From: Faecalibacterium sp. HTF-F
Lineage (GTDB): Bacteria; Bacillota; Clostridia; Oscillospirales; Ruminococcaceae
NCBI RefSeq assembly: GCF_023347535.1
Contig: NZ_CP094473.1
Span: 682,001-746,000, forward strand
DNA: 64,000 bases
Reading direction: 5' to 3'
The notes beneath the pieces were generated by a model, which worked only from the letters and a program-made list of their open reading frames with translations, did not search any database and was not told the DNA's origin. The number at the start of each line of letters is the position of its first letter. The first letter of the stretch is position 1. The position numbers and the translations under genes were made by a program. Below are positions 40,936 through 53,082 of the stretch, one piece after another.

Positions 40936-42201
40936 ATGACCATCGAACAGGCAAATCAGTATTTTGCCGCCCTGCCGGACGGCTTTGCCTCCACCGAACA
41001 GCTGCGCGCCGCGTTCACCGCACCGGTGCAGAAGGTGCAGTTTGTGGGTGTGGCGGGCACGGCGGGCAAGACTGTGGTGGCCCGCCTGCTGGCGGCCATC
41101 CTGCACGCACAGGGCATCCATGCGGGTCTGTATCATGCGGGTTCCCGCCCGCTGTCGGAGCGCATCTGCATCGATGACGCTCCGGTGGACGAGGGCCTGC
41201 TGGCCTTGACGGCAGAAGCCCTTTCCACCGCCGAGGCTCTGCCCCGGGACGCAGCGGAGCTGGCAGCAGCGGCCAACTGCTTTGGCGCAGCGGGCTGTAC
41301 GCTGGCCGTGGTGGAGCTGCCGGATGCGGGCCTTGCCGAAGCGCTGCCCGGTATGCCGGTGTGCGCCGTCACCTCGGTCGGCCCGGACGGCGTGAGCCGC
41401 TCGGTGGAGCGCCTTGCCGCACTGGCGGCAGGCGTCATGCGCAAGGGCAGCATCTGCGTCACCGCGCCGGAGCAGCCTAAAGCAGTGCTGAGCGAGCTCA
41501 TTGTAGCCGCAGGAAAGTGCGGCTGTGAGCTGGTGGTGCCGGACCCGGAGGATATCACCTTTCTGGAAGCGGAAAAGTTTGCCAGCAAGGTGGACTACGG
41601 CGGGTACACTGTGCCGCTGGCCTTTCTGGGCCGTCACGCAGCAGGCAACGCCGCTGTGGCTGTGGAGCTTTCGCTGGCGCTCTGCCGCAAGGACTTCGAC
41701 ATTACAGATGAAGCCATTCTGGAGGGTCTGGCGGCGGTGGAAAACCGCAGCAGCATCCGGGTGGTCTCGCAGCGCCCGCTGGTCATTTTGGACGCCTGCC
41801 GCACCCCGCAGCAGGCGGCAGCTCTGCTGCGGGTGCTCAACATGGCCAAGGTGCGCCATATGAGTGCCATCATCGGCCTGACCGAAGAGGAAGGCGCCGA
41901 AGCATTCTTCTCCGCGCTGGAGACCGGCCTGACCCCGGAGGAACAGAAGAAGGATAAGTCCACCATGCCCGGCATGAGCGAGAATCCCTTTGATAAGGTG
42001 TATCTCGTCACGCCGCAGGGCACGGATACTGCTCTTACCGAGCGTCTGACCGAGAAGGCAAAGTATCACTTTGATGCGGAGTTGTGTGCCACTCTGGCCG
42101 AAGCGGTCAGACTGGCGCATGCCAACACCCGCCGCGGTCTGCTGGTCTGCGGCAGTGAGGCTGCCGCACTGGAAGCTGCCGAACTGCTGGCAAACAGCTG
42201 A
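40936..42201 (+). CDS. FolC-like Mur-ligase-family protein, divergent
   Basis: This 421-aa protein occupies the usual place of folC (after valS) and has the Mur ligase/folylpolyglutamate synthase layout: a P-loop GTAGKTVVARLL (about 41-52, where FolC has GTNGKGS), a central domain, and a C-terminal domain starting near IRVVSQRPLVILDACRTPQQ (DGAHNP in true FolC, here DACRTP). FolC adds glutamates to folates and makes dihydrofolate. Loss of the Asn in the P-loop and of the DGAHNP motif makes the activity doubtful. It is 3 bp after the vanZ-like gene. Confidence 0.75.
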   Translation: MTIEQANQYFAALPDGFASTEQLRAAFTAPVQKVQFVGVAGTAGKTVVARLLAAILHAQGIHAGLYHAGSRPLSERICIDDAPVDEGLLALTAEALSTAEALPRDAAELAAAANCFGAAGCTLAVVELPDAGLAEALPGMPVCAVTSVGPDGVSRSVERLAALAAGVMRKGSICVTAPEQPKAVLSELIVAAGKCGCELVVPDPEDITFLEAEKFASKVDYGGYTVPLAFLGRHAAGNAAVAVELSLALCRKDFDITDEAILEGLAAVENRSSIRVVSQRPLVILDACRTPQQAAALLRVLNMAKVRHMSAIIGLTEEEGAEAFFSALETGLTPEEQKKDKSTMPGMSENPFDKVYLVTPQGTDTALTERLTEKAKYHFDAELCATLAEAVRLAHANTRRGLLVCGSEAAALEAAELLANS

Positions 42202-42232
42202 GCCGACACGCTTCCCTAAAAAATAAACGAAG

Positions 42233-42270
42233 GATCCCGTACACTGGAACTATGTGTACGGGATCTTTTA
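42233..42270 (+). terminator. Terminator of the valS operon
   Basis: A 12-bp perfect stem (GATCCCGTACAC and complement) with TTTTATTTT after it, 31 bp past the FolC-like stop. The spoIIAA RBS follows 9 nt later, so I see no separate promoter for the next operon. Confidence 0.8.
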
Positions 42271-42294
42271 TTTTGCAAAGGAGATGGACAAACC

Positions 42295-42612
42295 ATGGCA
42301 ACGGTAAGCTTCAGCCCGGCGGGCGAAGTGCTTTACGCCTATCTTGCAGGCGAGATCGACCACGACGCAGCGCAGAGCCTGCGCATCCAGCTGGATGATG
42401 CACTGGTCAGCCGCACCCCGCAGACCATGATCCTGGACTTTGGCGGGGTGGGATTTATGGATTCATCCGGCGTGGGGCTGATTCTGGGCCGTCAGCGCAT
42501 TGCCCGCACGCTGGGCACGGCCCTGCGGGTGCAGCACACGCCGTCCCAGATGGCAAAGGTGCTGCAACTGGCCCGCATTCCCTGTACGGACACAGAACAG
42601 AAGGAGGAATGA
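42295..42612 (+). CDS. spoIIAA: Anti-sigma F factor antagonist SpoIIAA
   Basis: This 105-aa STAS-domain protein frees sigma F by binding SpoIIAB when unphosphorylated. The phosphorylatable serine lies in the conserved FMDSSGVGLILGR motif (about 52-64), so the switch residue is present. The ATG at 42295 has AAAGGAGATGG upstream. It is followed by spoIIAB after 4 bp. Confidence 0.93.
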   Translation: MATVSFSPAGEVLYAYLAGEIDHDAAQSLRIQLDDALVSRTPQTMILDFGGVGFMDSSGVGLILGRQRIARTLGTALRVQHTPSQMAKVLQLARIPCTDTEQKEE

Positions 42613-42616
42613 CTCT

Positions 42617-43051
42617 ATGAAAGCGGAAAATATGACAAAGCTCCAGTTCGACTCCCTCAGCGTGAACGAAAGCTACGCCCGGGGCGCTGCGGCAGCCTTT
42701 CTTGCCCGGTACGACCCCACCGTGCCGCAGCTGGCCGACATCAAAACGGCAGTGTCCGAAGCGGTGACCAACTGCATCGTCCATGCCTACCCGGATCACA
42801 TCGGGCCGGTGGTCATGAGCATTGCGGTCTATCCCGGCCGGGAGGTGCATATCACGGTGTCGGACAAGGGAGTGGGCATCCCGGATATCCCGCAGGCCAT
42901 GGAACCGCTGTTCACCACCGGCAACCCGGAGGAACGCTCCGGGCTGGGCTTTGCGGTGATGCAGAGCTTTATGGATAAGGTCAAGGTGACATCCAGACCC
43001 GGCAAAGGAACAAAGGTGCTGCTCATCAAGCGTCTGGCCCAGCGGGAATGA
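42617..43051 (+). CDS. spoIIAB: Anti-sigma F factor SpoIIAB
   Basis: This 144-aa protein kinase phosphorylates SpoIIAA and holds sigma F inactive. The GHKL ATP site looks intact: N box EAVTNCIVHAY (about 46-56), DKGVGIPD (about 81-88) and the ATP-lid RSGLGFAVMQSFMD (about 107-120). AAGGAGG lies inside the end of spoIIAA, supporting the ATG at 42617. Confidence 0.93.
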   Translation: MKAENMTKLQFDSLSVNESYARGAAAAFLARYDPTVPQLADIKTAVSEAVTNCIVHAYPDHIGPVVMSIAVYPGREVHITVSDKGVGIPDIPQAMEPLFTTGNPEERSGLGFAVMQSFMDKVKVTSRPGKGTKVLLIKRLAQRE

Positions 43052-43079
43052 TACATAAACAGGAAAGGCGGGCAGAAGC

Positions 43080-43754
43080 ATGGTATCCGATAAGACCCGG
43101 AGGGACGCATTCATTGAACAGAACCTTGGACTGGTACACGCCTGCGCGGGGCGCTTCCGTGGGCGTGGCATGGAATACGATGATCTGTACAGTGCCGGAT
43201 GCATGGGTCTTGTCAAAGCCTGCGATCACTTCGACGAAAACCGCGGCGTCTGCTTTTCCACCTATGCGGTGCCGGTGATCCTGGGCGAGATCAAAAAGCT
43301 GTTTCGGGACGGCGGCACCGTCAAGGTGAGCCGGTCTCTCAAGGAGCTTGGCATGCGGGTGCAGGCAGCACGGGAACATCATATGAAGCTCTGCGGCACA
43401 GAACCTACTCTTTCGCAGCTGGCAGAAGAACTGGATGAACCGGTGGAGAACATCACCCTTGCCATTCAGGCGGCACAGCCTGCCATGAGCCTGACCCCGG
43501 AAAATACAGAGGATGGAGACCGACAGCTGGATATCCCGGTGGATTCTCCGGAAGAAGCACTGGCCGAGCGCATCAGTCTGGAAGAGGTACTCAGGGCTCT
43601 GCCGGAACAGGACCAGCAGCTGATCCGGCTGCGCTTTTATGGGAACAAGACCCAGAGCGAGACCGCGAAGGTGCTGCATACCACGCAGGTGCAGATCTCC
43701 CGGCGGGAACGCAGGATATTATCCCTGCTCCGGCGCCGTCTTTTGGAAGATTAG
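43080..43754 (+). CDS. sigF: RNA polymerase sigma-F factor
   Basis: This 224-aa sigma-70-family factor has region 2 (EYDDLYSAGCMGLVKACDHFD, read in parts, about 32-52; FSTYAVPVILGEIK, about 59-72), region 3 (VSRSLKEL...) and region 4 (QSETAKVLHTTQVQISRRERRI, about 188-213). It directs early forespore genes in sporulating relatives. The set spoIIAA-spoIIAB-sigF is complete and in the standard order. AGGAAAGG precedes the ATG. Confidence 0.94.
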   Translation: MVSDKTRRDAFIEQNLGLVHACAGRFRGRGMEYDDLYSAGCMGLVKACDHFDENRGVCFSTYAVPVILGEIKKLFRDGGTVKVSRSLKELGMRVQAAREHHMKLCGTEPTLSQLAEELDEPVENITLAIQAAQPAMSLTPENTEDGDRQLDIPVDSPEEALAERISLEEVLRALPEQDQQLIRLRFYGNKTQSETAKVLHTTQVQISRRERRILSLLRRRLLED

Positions 43755-43836
43755 GTGTCATAATTTCCAGATTGAAAGGAAAAAACTGGGCAAAATGTAA
43801 AAAGCCGGATTTTTCAAAAAAATATGAAGAAAAAGC

Positions 43837-43865
43837 TTGCTTTTTGTAAAGGGCTGTGCTAAAAT
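43837..43865 (+). promoter_or_regulatory. rRNA operon promoter P1
   Basis: TTGCTT, 17-nt spacer, TAAAAT. Confidence 0.65.
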
Positions 43866-43976
43866 ACATTACTGTCAGGCGGACGTCCGACAGAATGAAG
43901 CAGTTCAGAACAGACGTCCTAACGTGAAGAATCGATGAGCTTCGACAAGAAACTCAAAAATAATTCAAAAAAGTGC

Positions 43977-44005
43977 TTGACAACTTGTCACGAAAGTGAT
44001 AAAAT
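43977..44005 (+). promoter_or_regulatory. rRNA operon promoter P2
   Basis: Perfect TTGACA, 17-nt spacer, TAAAAT, about 140 bp after P1. The 190-nt leader to the 16S gene would contain processing and antitermination signals. Confidence 0.75.
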
Positions 44006-44193
44006 AAATAAGCTATCAGCCGCAAGGCTGAGGCGCACAGGACCTTGAAAATTGAACAATATCGAAAAACTTGTAAGGAACCTTTATGTGTTTGGAAAAA
44101 CACTTAAAACAATTCCAAAAGTAATTCACACAGGACGCAAGCGATTGCGTGCTGAGCGAACAAGATTTAACACTTTTAAGTGATAAATATCAT

Positions 44194-45711
<1,518 letters not shown>

Positions 45712-45822
45712 TCAGGCGAAAGAGCGACATCAAAGATGACGATCTTTCGGACAGGTTTGAACGAGTAGAGTAGATATTGTTCGATTTTGAGGGCCCTGAA
45801 AAGGGAACTCAATTCCTAATGT

Positions 45823-45895
45823 GGGGGTTTAGCTCAGCTGGGAGAGCACCTGCTTTGCAAGCAGGGGGTCAAGGGTTCGATTCCCTTAATCTCCA
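45823..45895 (+). tRNA. tRNA-Ala (TGC)
   Basis: In the 16S-23S spacer. Acceptor GGGGGTT with AATCTCC (two G-U pairs), anticodon TGC in TTTGCAA, CCA encoded at 45896-45898. Confidence 0.95.
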
Positions 45896-45901
45896 CCACA
45901 T

Positions 45902-45975
45902 GGGCCAATAGCTCAGCTGGCTAGAGCACACGACTGATAATCGTGAGGTCGATGGTTCGAGTCCATTTTGGCCCA
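45902..45975 (+). tRNA. tRNA-Ile (GAT)
   Basis: Acceptor GGGCCAA with TTGGCCC, anticodon GAT in CTGATAA, CCA encoded at 45976-45978. It starts 3 bp after the tRNA-Ala CCA. Confidence 0.95.
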
Positions 45976-46185
45976 CCATGTGATGGAAATCAAAGTACCG
46001 GGAGACCGGGCTTTGAGCAACATCACCAAGACGTACCTTGAAAACTGAATAATAACTGCGAAACAAAGATTATAGTAAGTTCTTTTTTAAGAAATATTAC
46101 AATTTCAAAAGGAAGGGTAACAATAATCTTCGTTGGCAAGAGAGAATCAAGAGGATACCAAATGTTCTTGAAAGAACGTTTGAAA

Positions 46186-49018
<2,833 letters not shown>

Positions 49019-49148
49019 ACAATTCGCTTGAGACTCTCAAGAGTCAACGAAAAAATGTCAGCAGTGATTATTCAGTTTTGAAGGCACGTCCTTCTAAGAA
49101 ACACTGGACAAAGTACGACATATATGTTATACTGGGCCAGTCAGATCG

Positions 49149-49264
<116 letters not shown>

Positions 49265-49272
49265 TTTTATAT

Positions 49273-49344
49273 GGCCCGTTGGTCAAGCGGTTAAGACAGA
49301 GGCCTCTCACGCCTTTAACATCGGTTCGATTCCGGTACGGGTCA
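49273..49344 (+). tRNA. tRNA-Glu (CTC)
   Basis: Acceptor GGCCCGT with ACGGGTC, anticodon CTC in CCTCTCA, encoded CCA at 49345-49347. Eight bases after 5S rRNA. Confidence 0.93.
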
Positions 49345-49350
49345 CCATAT

Positions 49351-49423
49351 GCACCTCTAGCTCAGTTGGTAGAGCAACTGACTCTTAATCAGTGGGCCCA
49401 GGGTTCGAGTCCCTGGAGGTGCA
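49351..49423 (+). tRNA. tRNA-Lys (CTT)
   Basis: Acceptor GCACCTC with GAGGTGC, anticodon CTT in ACTCTTAA, encoded CCA at 49424-49426. Last gene of the rRNA operon and next to the integrated element. Confidence 0.95.
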
Positions 49424-49432
49424 CCAAATTTT

Positions 49433-49466
49433 GAACGTCAAATCGTAAGATTTGACGTTCTTTTTT
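49433..49466 (+). terminator. rRNA operon terminator
   Basis: An 11-bp perfect stem (GAACGTCAAAT and complement) followed by six T residues. Confidence 0.9.
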
Positions 49467-49493
49467 GTTATGTAACCCCGAAAAATCGGGGCC

Positions 49494-49523
49494 TGCACGG
49501 TCAATGCACGGTTTTTGCACGGT
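49494..49523. repeat. Three 11-bp-spaced direct repeats, candidate integrase arm sites
   Basis: TGCACGGT occurs at 49494, 49505 and 49516, exactly 11 bp apart, just past the integrase 3' end. A CCCCGA/TCGGGG hairpin is at 49476-49492. Short direct repeats near the end of the element are where tyrosine integrases of the Tn916/lambda type bind with their N-terminal arm domain. Confidence 0.5.
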
Positions 49524-49588
49524 TGGCTTTTTCATAGGAATCCTCTGCATAGGCTGGAATTGCTTTGAAATGCGTGGTAAATTTTGCA

Positions 49589-50977
49589 TCAAGTCAACAG
49601 AGCCAGACGGAGCTGAGCCTTTACTTCGGGGTCTGCATTCTTCAGCAGTTCCAGCAGAGCAGTCATAGAGATGGTCGGTTCGCCTGCGGCGGGTACAGCC
49701 TGCGGGCTGGGGCTTTCCTGTTTAGCATAGAACCCTTCCTCGAACTTCCTGCCCAGTTCTACACGAGAGGACTGCTGGATATGGGCGTAGGTGTTCACCA
49801 GCATATCTGCCGTAGCGTGTCCTGTGGTGCCTTGAACGGCCTTCACATCGCCGCCGGAGATCATCAGCTGATAAGTCGCACTGGAATGCCGCAGACCGTG
49901 GAACACAATACGAGGGAACTCCGGGTGTGCATCCTGCCATTTGAGGAACTTCTTGCGAATCAACACAGGCTCTACCGCCAGACCGTTGGGCAAACGGAAC
50001 AGCATTCCACTGTCATGGTAACGTGTTGGGTCTTTCCTCTCGTCTGCCGCCAGCTGCTTCAGCCACTTCTTCAATTCCTCTTTCAGAGCAGAGGTCATGA
50101 AGATGGTGCGGCAGGAAGACGCCGTTTTGGTACTCTTCAAAATGAGGGAAGTAGTGCTGCGTTCCAGCTTGTCCGGGAATACCTTGATGATGCAGCCATC
50201 GTCCACTTGGTTCAGGGCTTCTTTCCGCACCCGCTGCATGGACTTGTTGATACGGAAGGTTCCGATGCCATCTGCTGCGTCAAAATCAAGATCTTCCGGG
50301 GTCAGACCTACGATCTCGCCCTCTCGCAGCGCGCCCACCAGCGTCAGGTGGACTGCCAGATGCAGGATAGGGTCCTCCATGCTGTCCAGAGCCGCCCGCA
50401 TTTCCTTTACCGTCCAGATGGTACGCTCCTGCGTGGACTTCTTGGGGCTGTCCACAGGAACAGGACTTTTGACAAGAATGCCCCATTCCACGGCATACTG
50501 GAAGGCAGTGCCCAGCAGCCGATGCACCTCATGGATTGTCGTGCCGGAAAGGAATCGCAGCTTCTGCTTTTCGGTCAATTCCTGCTTCTTTCCCTCGATA
50601 TACGAACCGCAGGGCGTTTTGCTCAGGGTCGTGTAGAGGTTCTCCATGTGGTAGGGCTTGAGCTTCTGCATCTCCATGCTGCCGATATAGGGGACGATCA
50701 GGTTCTGGATGGTGGATAGATTGGATTCGTAGGTCTTGGGTGCCCACTTGTGCTTGCTGCACTGCTTGGGCAGCCAATCCATCAGGAACTCTGCCACCGT
50801 CACCGAGGACGGAATCAGAAAAGTGCCAACCGCCAGTTCATGCTCGATCTGCTTCTTTCGGTTCGTTGCCTCCACCTTGGTGGGAAAACTTTCCCATTTG
50901 TCACAGTTCTTGCCGTGTTCATCTTCGTAGGTGTAGCGGACGCTGTAAGAGTTGCCGCGCTTCGTAATATATGCCAT
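49589..50977 (-). CDS. Tyrosine-recombinase integrase
   Basis: This 462-aa integrase has an arm-binding N-terminal domain (about 1-60, AYITKRGNSYSVRYTYEDE), a SAM-like core-binding domain (about 65-170) and a catalytic domain (about 190-410). Catalytic residues are visible in GALREGEI (Arg), HGLRHSSAT (His and Arg), GHATADM (His) and NTYAHI (Tyr nucleophile). It integrates and, with the excisionase at 50993, excises the element. A C-terminal extension of about 50 aa follows the tyrosine. The ATG at 50977 has AGGAGG upstream. Confidence 0.95.
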   Translation of the reverse strand: MAYITKRGNSYSVRYTYEDEHGKNCDKWESFPTKVEATNRKKQIEHELAVGTFLIPSSVTVAEFLMDWLPKQCSKHKWAPKTYESNLSTIQNLIVPYIGSMEMQKLKPYHMENLYTTLSKTPCGSYIEGKKQELTEKQKLRFLSGTTIHEVHRLLGTAFQYAVEWGILVKSPVPVDSPKKSTQERTIWTVKEMRAALDSMEDPILHLAVHLTLVGALREGEIVGLTPEDLDFDAADGIGTFRINKSMQRVRKEALNQVDDGCIIKVFPDKLERSTTSLILKSTKTASSCRTIFMTSALKEELKKWLKQLAADERKDPTRYHDSGMLFRLPNGLAVEPVLIRKKFLKWQDAHPEFPRIVFHGLRHSSATYQLMISGGDVKAVQGTTGHATADMLVNTYAHIQQSSRVELGRKFEEGFYAKQESPSPQAVPAAGEPTISMTALLELLKNADPEVKAQLRLALLT

Positions 50978-50992
50978 ACTGTTGCCTCCTTA

Positions 50993-51307
50993 TCAAGCTG
51001 CCCGGTAGAGCCACGCATCGAAACTGTCTTTCGGGACACGGATGCTTCCGCCTACCCGTAGAACACGGAATTCGGTGGTGCTGTTGCACAGGTTGTAAGC
51101 AGAGCGCAGGCTGATGGCCAGCATTCGTGCGATCTTTTCCACCGTATACACCAGCTTCGTGGTTTTCGGGCTGTCAGTCGGAGACTTGACGGCATTGGTT
51201 TGAGTGACCACCTCCATTGTAGTGGGATTCGAGTCCTTTTGCAAGAACTTATTCGTATAATCGGAAGATTGCACAGGGACGGTCATAGAATTACGGTCAA
51301 AATCCAT
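50993..51307 (-). CDS. Excisionase-like DNA-binding protein
   Basis: This 104-aa protein has a C-terminal winged-helix/MerR-like excisionase domain (YTVEKIARMLAISLRSAYN, then FRVLRVGGSIRVPKDSFDAW, about 53-102) after a polar N-terminal region of about 50 residues. Such proteins bend DNA and steer the integrase towards excision. It lies 15 bp upstream of the integrase gene on the same strand. The ATG at 51307 is better spaced from AAGGAG than the in-frame ATG at 51313. Confidence 0.85.
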   Translation of the reverse strand: MDFDRNSMTVPVQSSDYTNKFLQKDSNPTTMEVVTQTNAVKSPTDSPKTTKLVYTVEKIARMLAISLRSAYNLCNSTTEFRVLRVGGSIRVPKDSFDAWLYRAA

Positions 51308-51349
51308 AAGCATTTCTCCTTATATTGTCATATCATCTAAAAATTCAGC

Positions 51350-52615
51350 TTAAAGTTCTACATCCTGCCCGCGCTTGCGGTTTTTCTGCGGCACATTCAT
51401 GGTGCGCTCCTGCTTGGGAGCAAGAATCTTTTCGAGAAAGCCGCGCACCAGTTCAGGCGCACGGTGTAGCGCATCCAGATAGGGCTTCACTTCGTACCAC
51501 AGGTCGTGGTACTTGTTGCTCCAACGAACGGCCTCCTTCTTGGCGGTGGAAAGTTCTTCTTTCAGGCGGCGGTTCTCCACGTCCATCATATAGCCATGGT
51601 CGGCTTGCTTTTTCAGCTTGGAAAATTCTTCTTCGGTCAGCGAGTAGTTACCGAGAAAGGTGCGCTTGCCAATATAATCCAGATCGTGCGCATGAATGAG
51701 GGCTTCTTTCGTGAGCGTGGTCTTTTTCTGAATGGAGGCAAGTTCTTTCTCCTTTTGGGAGAGAGCGGTGCTGGTTCGGGCAAGCGACTGTTCTTTCTGG
51801 TCGATTTGAGAAGTCAGGCTGTCCAGACGCTCCTGCTCCCGCTGGACTTTGAATTGGGTGACGGTCAGGTGTTCTTCAGTGCTGCCACGCTCACCGCGCT
51901 CTACATCCGTGTACCCGGCATTGCGCATATAGTTGAAGAAATCGTCTTGCAGGACACTGTACGACTTCTTCAGGACTGGCTTGCCGTTCTTTTGCAGGAC
52001 AGGCTTTCCGGCATCGTCCAGCAGGGGCTTGGAAGCCCACTTCTTGCTCCGGCTGACCTGCATGACGGTCTCCTTGACTGTGCCCACCAGTGCCTTGTCC
52101 TTGCAGCGTTTCGACCACAGGATTTGCTTTTCCACGACAGGTACATAGACCACATGGAGATGGTAGTTGTAGACCTCCCGGCCTAGTGCTTCGGTCATGG
52201 CGCGGTTGATCTCGTCGGCGTGCATGACTGCCGAGAGGATATACTGCTCACCACCCACGATTTGCACAGCAGCTTTGTAGGCATCCGCATAGAATTGCTT
52301 GGCGAACTCGTAGCCACCGTGGTTGTCAAAGTAGGCTGAATTGACATCAAAGACAAGTTCGCAGTAGTGGGTAGCATCCGGCTTCAAGCCGCGCGTGGAG
52401 ATGGTTTCGGCGGCTTCCAGTTGGGCGAATAGGTCGGTGTAGCTGGCGGCAGGCTTCTTGAAATGGACGTTCCATGCAGCGCGCTGGGGGATAATATCGG
52501 GGTTCCGATAGCTGTCCTTTTCACGCTCATTGTGCTGCTGGGTGTTGCCAACAGCCTTGTCCGAAACGGCAAGGTTTCGGACACTGGTGCGGTCAACGCC
52601 ATCGTTTCTTGCCAA
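51350..52615 (-). CDS. MobV-family relaxase (Pre/Mob)
   Basis: This 421-aa protein nicks the transfer origin and leads the strand into the recipient during mobilization. The MobV motifs are present: the HNER motif in QHNEREKDSYRNPDI (about 27-42) and the metal-binding YHLHVVYVPV (about 150-159). A long coiled coil (about 250-380) follows. It lacks a conjugation system of its own here, so transfer would need a helper. Translation starts at TTG 52615, supported by GGAGGGATG upstream; there is no in-frame ATG nearby. A candidate oriT lies upstream. Confidence 0.92.
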   Translation of the reverse strand: MARNDGVDRTSVRNLAVSDKAVGNTQQHNEREKDSYRNPDIIPQRAAWNVHFKKPAASYTDLFAQLEAAETISTRGLKPDATHYCELVFDVNSAYFDNHGGYEFAKQFYADAYKAAVQIVGGEQYILSAVMHADEINRAMTEALGREVYNYHLHVVYVPVVEKQILWSKRCKDKALVGTVKETVMQVSRSKKWASKPLLDDAGKPVLQKNGKPVLKKSYSVLQDDFFNYMRNAGYTDVERGERGSTEEHLTVTQFKVQREQERLDSLTSQIDQKEQSLARTSTALSQKEKELASIQKKTTLTKEALIHAHDLDYIGKRTFLGNYSLTEEEFSKLKKQADHGYMMDVENRRLKEELSTAKKEAVRWSNKYHDLWYEVKPYLDALHRAPELVRGFLEKILAPKQERTMNVPQKNRKRGQDVEL

Positions 52616-52804
52616 AGGGCATCCCTCCTTTCGGGGTTCAGAGGAAGGTGACGGGGACGGAGATGCACTTCCCCGGAAGTGTAATAACCTACTATGACAC
52701 TTTCATCCCTATGGGCTGCAAAGTGTAGTGGGCTCTTCGAGGACTCTCCGAGGGGGAACGTCTCCTGCGGAAGAGTTAATCGAGTTCACGTTTGCGAAGC
52801 AATG

Positions 52805-52824
52805 AAAGCCCCAGTGGGGCTTTT
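52805..52824. terminator. Hairpin with T tail upstream of mobV
   Basis: AAAGCCCCA pairs with TGGGGCTTT over nine bases, with T tail on plus and CATT on minus. It lies in the 467-bp intergenic region and may insulate the mobilization region. Confidence 0.5.
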
Positions 52825-52874
52825 AAGTGACCGAACGGTCTTGCGCCAGCAAGATGGAGGGGCCTCGCCCCGAC

Positions 52875-53047
52875 AAGTTCGCACAATGCGAACTTGATTG
52901 CTCCGTACGCATCTGAAAAAATTGCGTACGGACTTCAAATAACCTGTACGGTCTGTACGGCGCACAGAAATCCAAAATACAAACGATAACACGTTTAAAT
53001 TCTATTCAATTCGCCGTACGGATGCGTACAAGTACAGACCGTACAGG
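52875..53047. other. Inverted-repeat cluster, candidate oriT and replication origin
   Basis: Within 173 bp between mobV and the helicase gene are a 9-bp hairpin (AAGTTCGCA 52875-52883 with TGCGAACTT 52887-52895), an 8-bp inverted repeat (CCGTACGC 52903 with GCGTACGG 52924), and a perfect 16-bp inverted repeat (CCTGTACGGTCTGTAC 52943-52958 with its complement 53032-53047) that encloses an AT-rich stretch and inner GTACGGC/GCCGTAC copies. The GTACGG word recurs like an iteron. The position fits an oriT for MobV and an origin or operator for the replication genes. Confidence 0.5.
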
Positions 53048-53082
53048 TTGTACGAACTTCTTCCGTGAAAAAAATGCACTTT

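Noticed and set aside
49494..53047. CRISPR array
   Set aside because: The direct repeats here are 8 bp with 3-bp spacing, or inverted repeats; no regularly spaced 20-40-bp repeats or cas genes are present.
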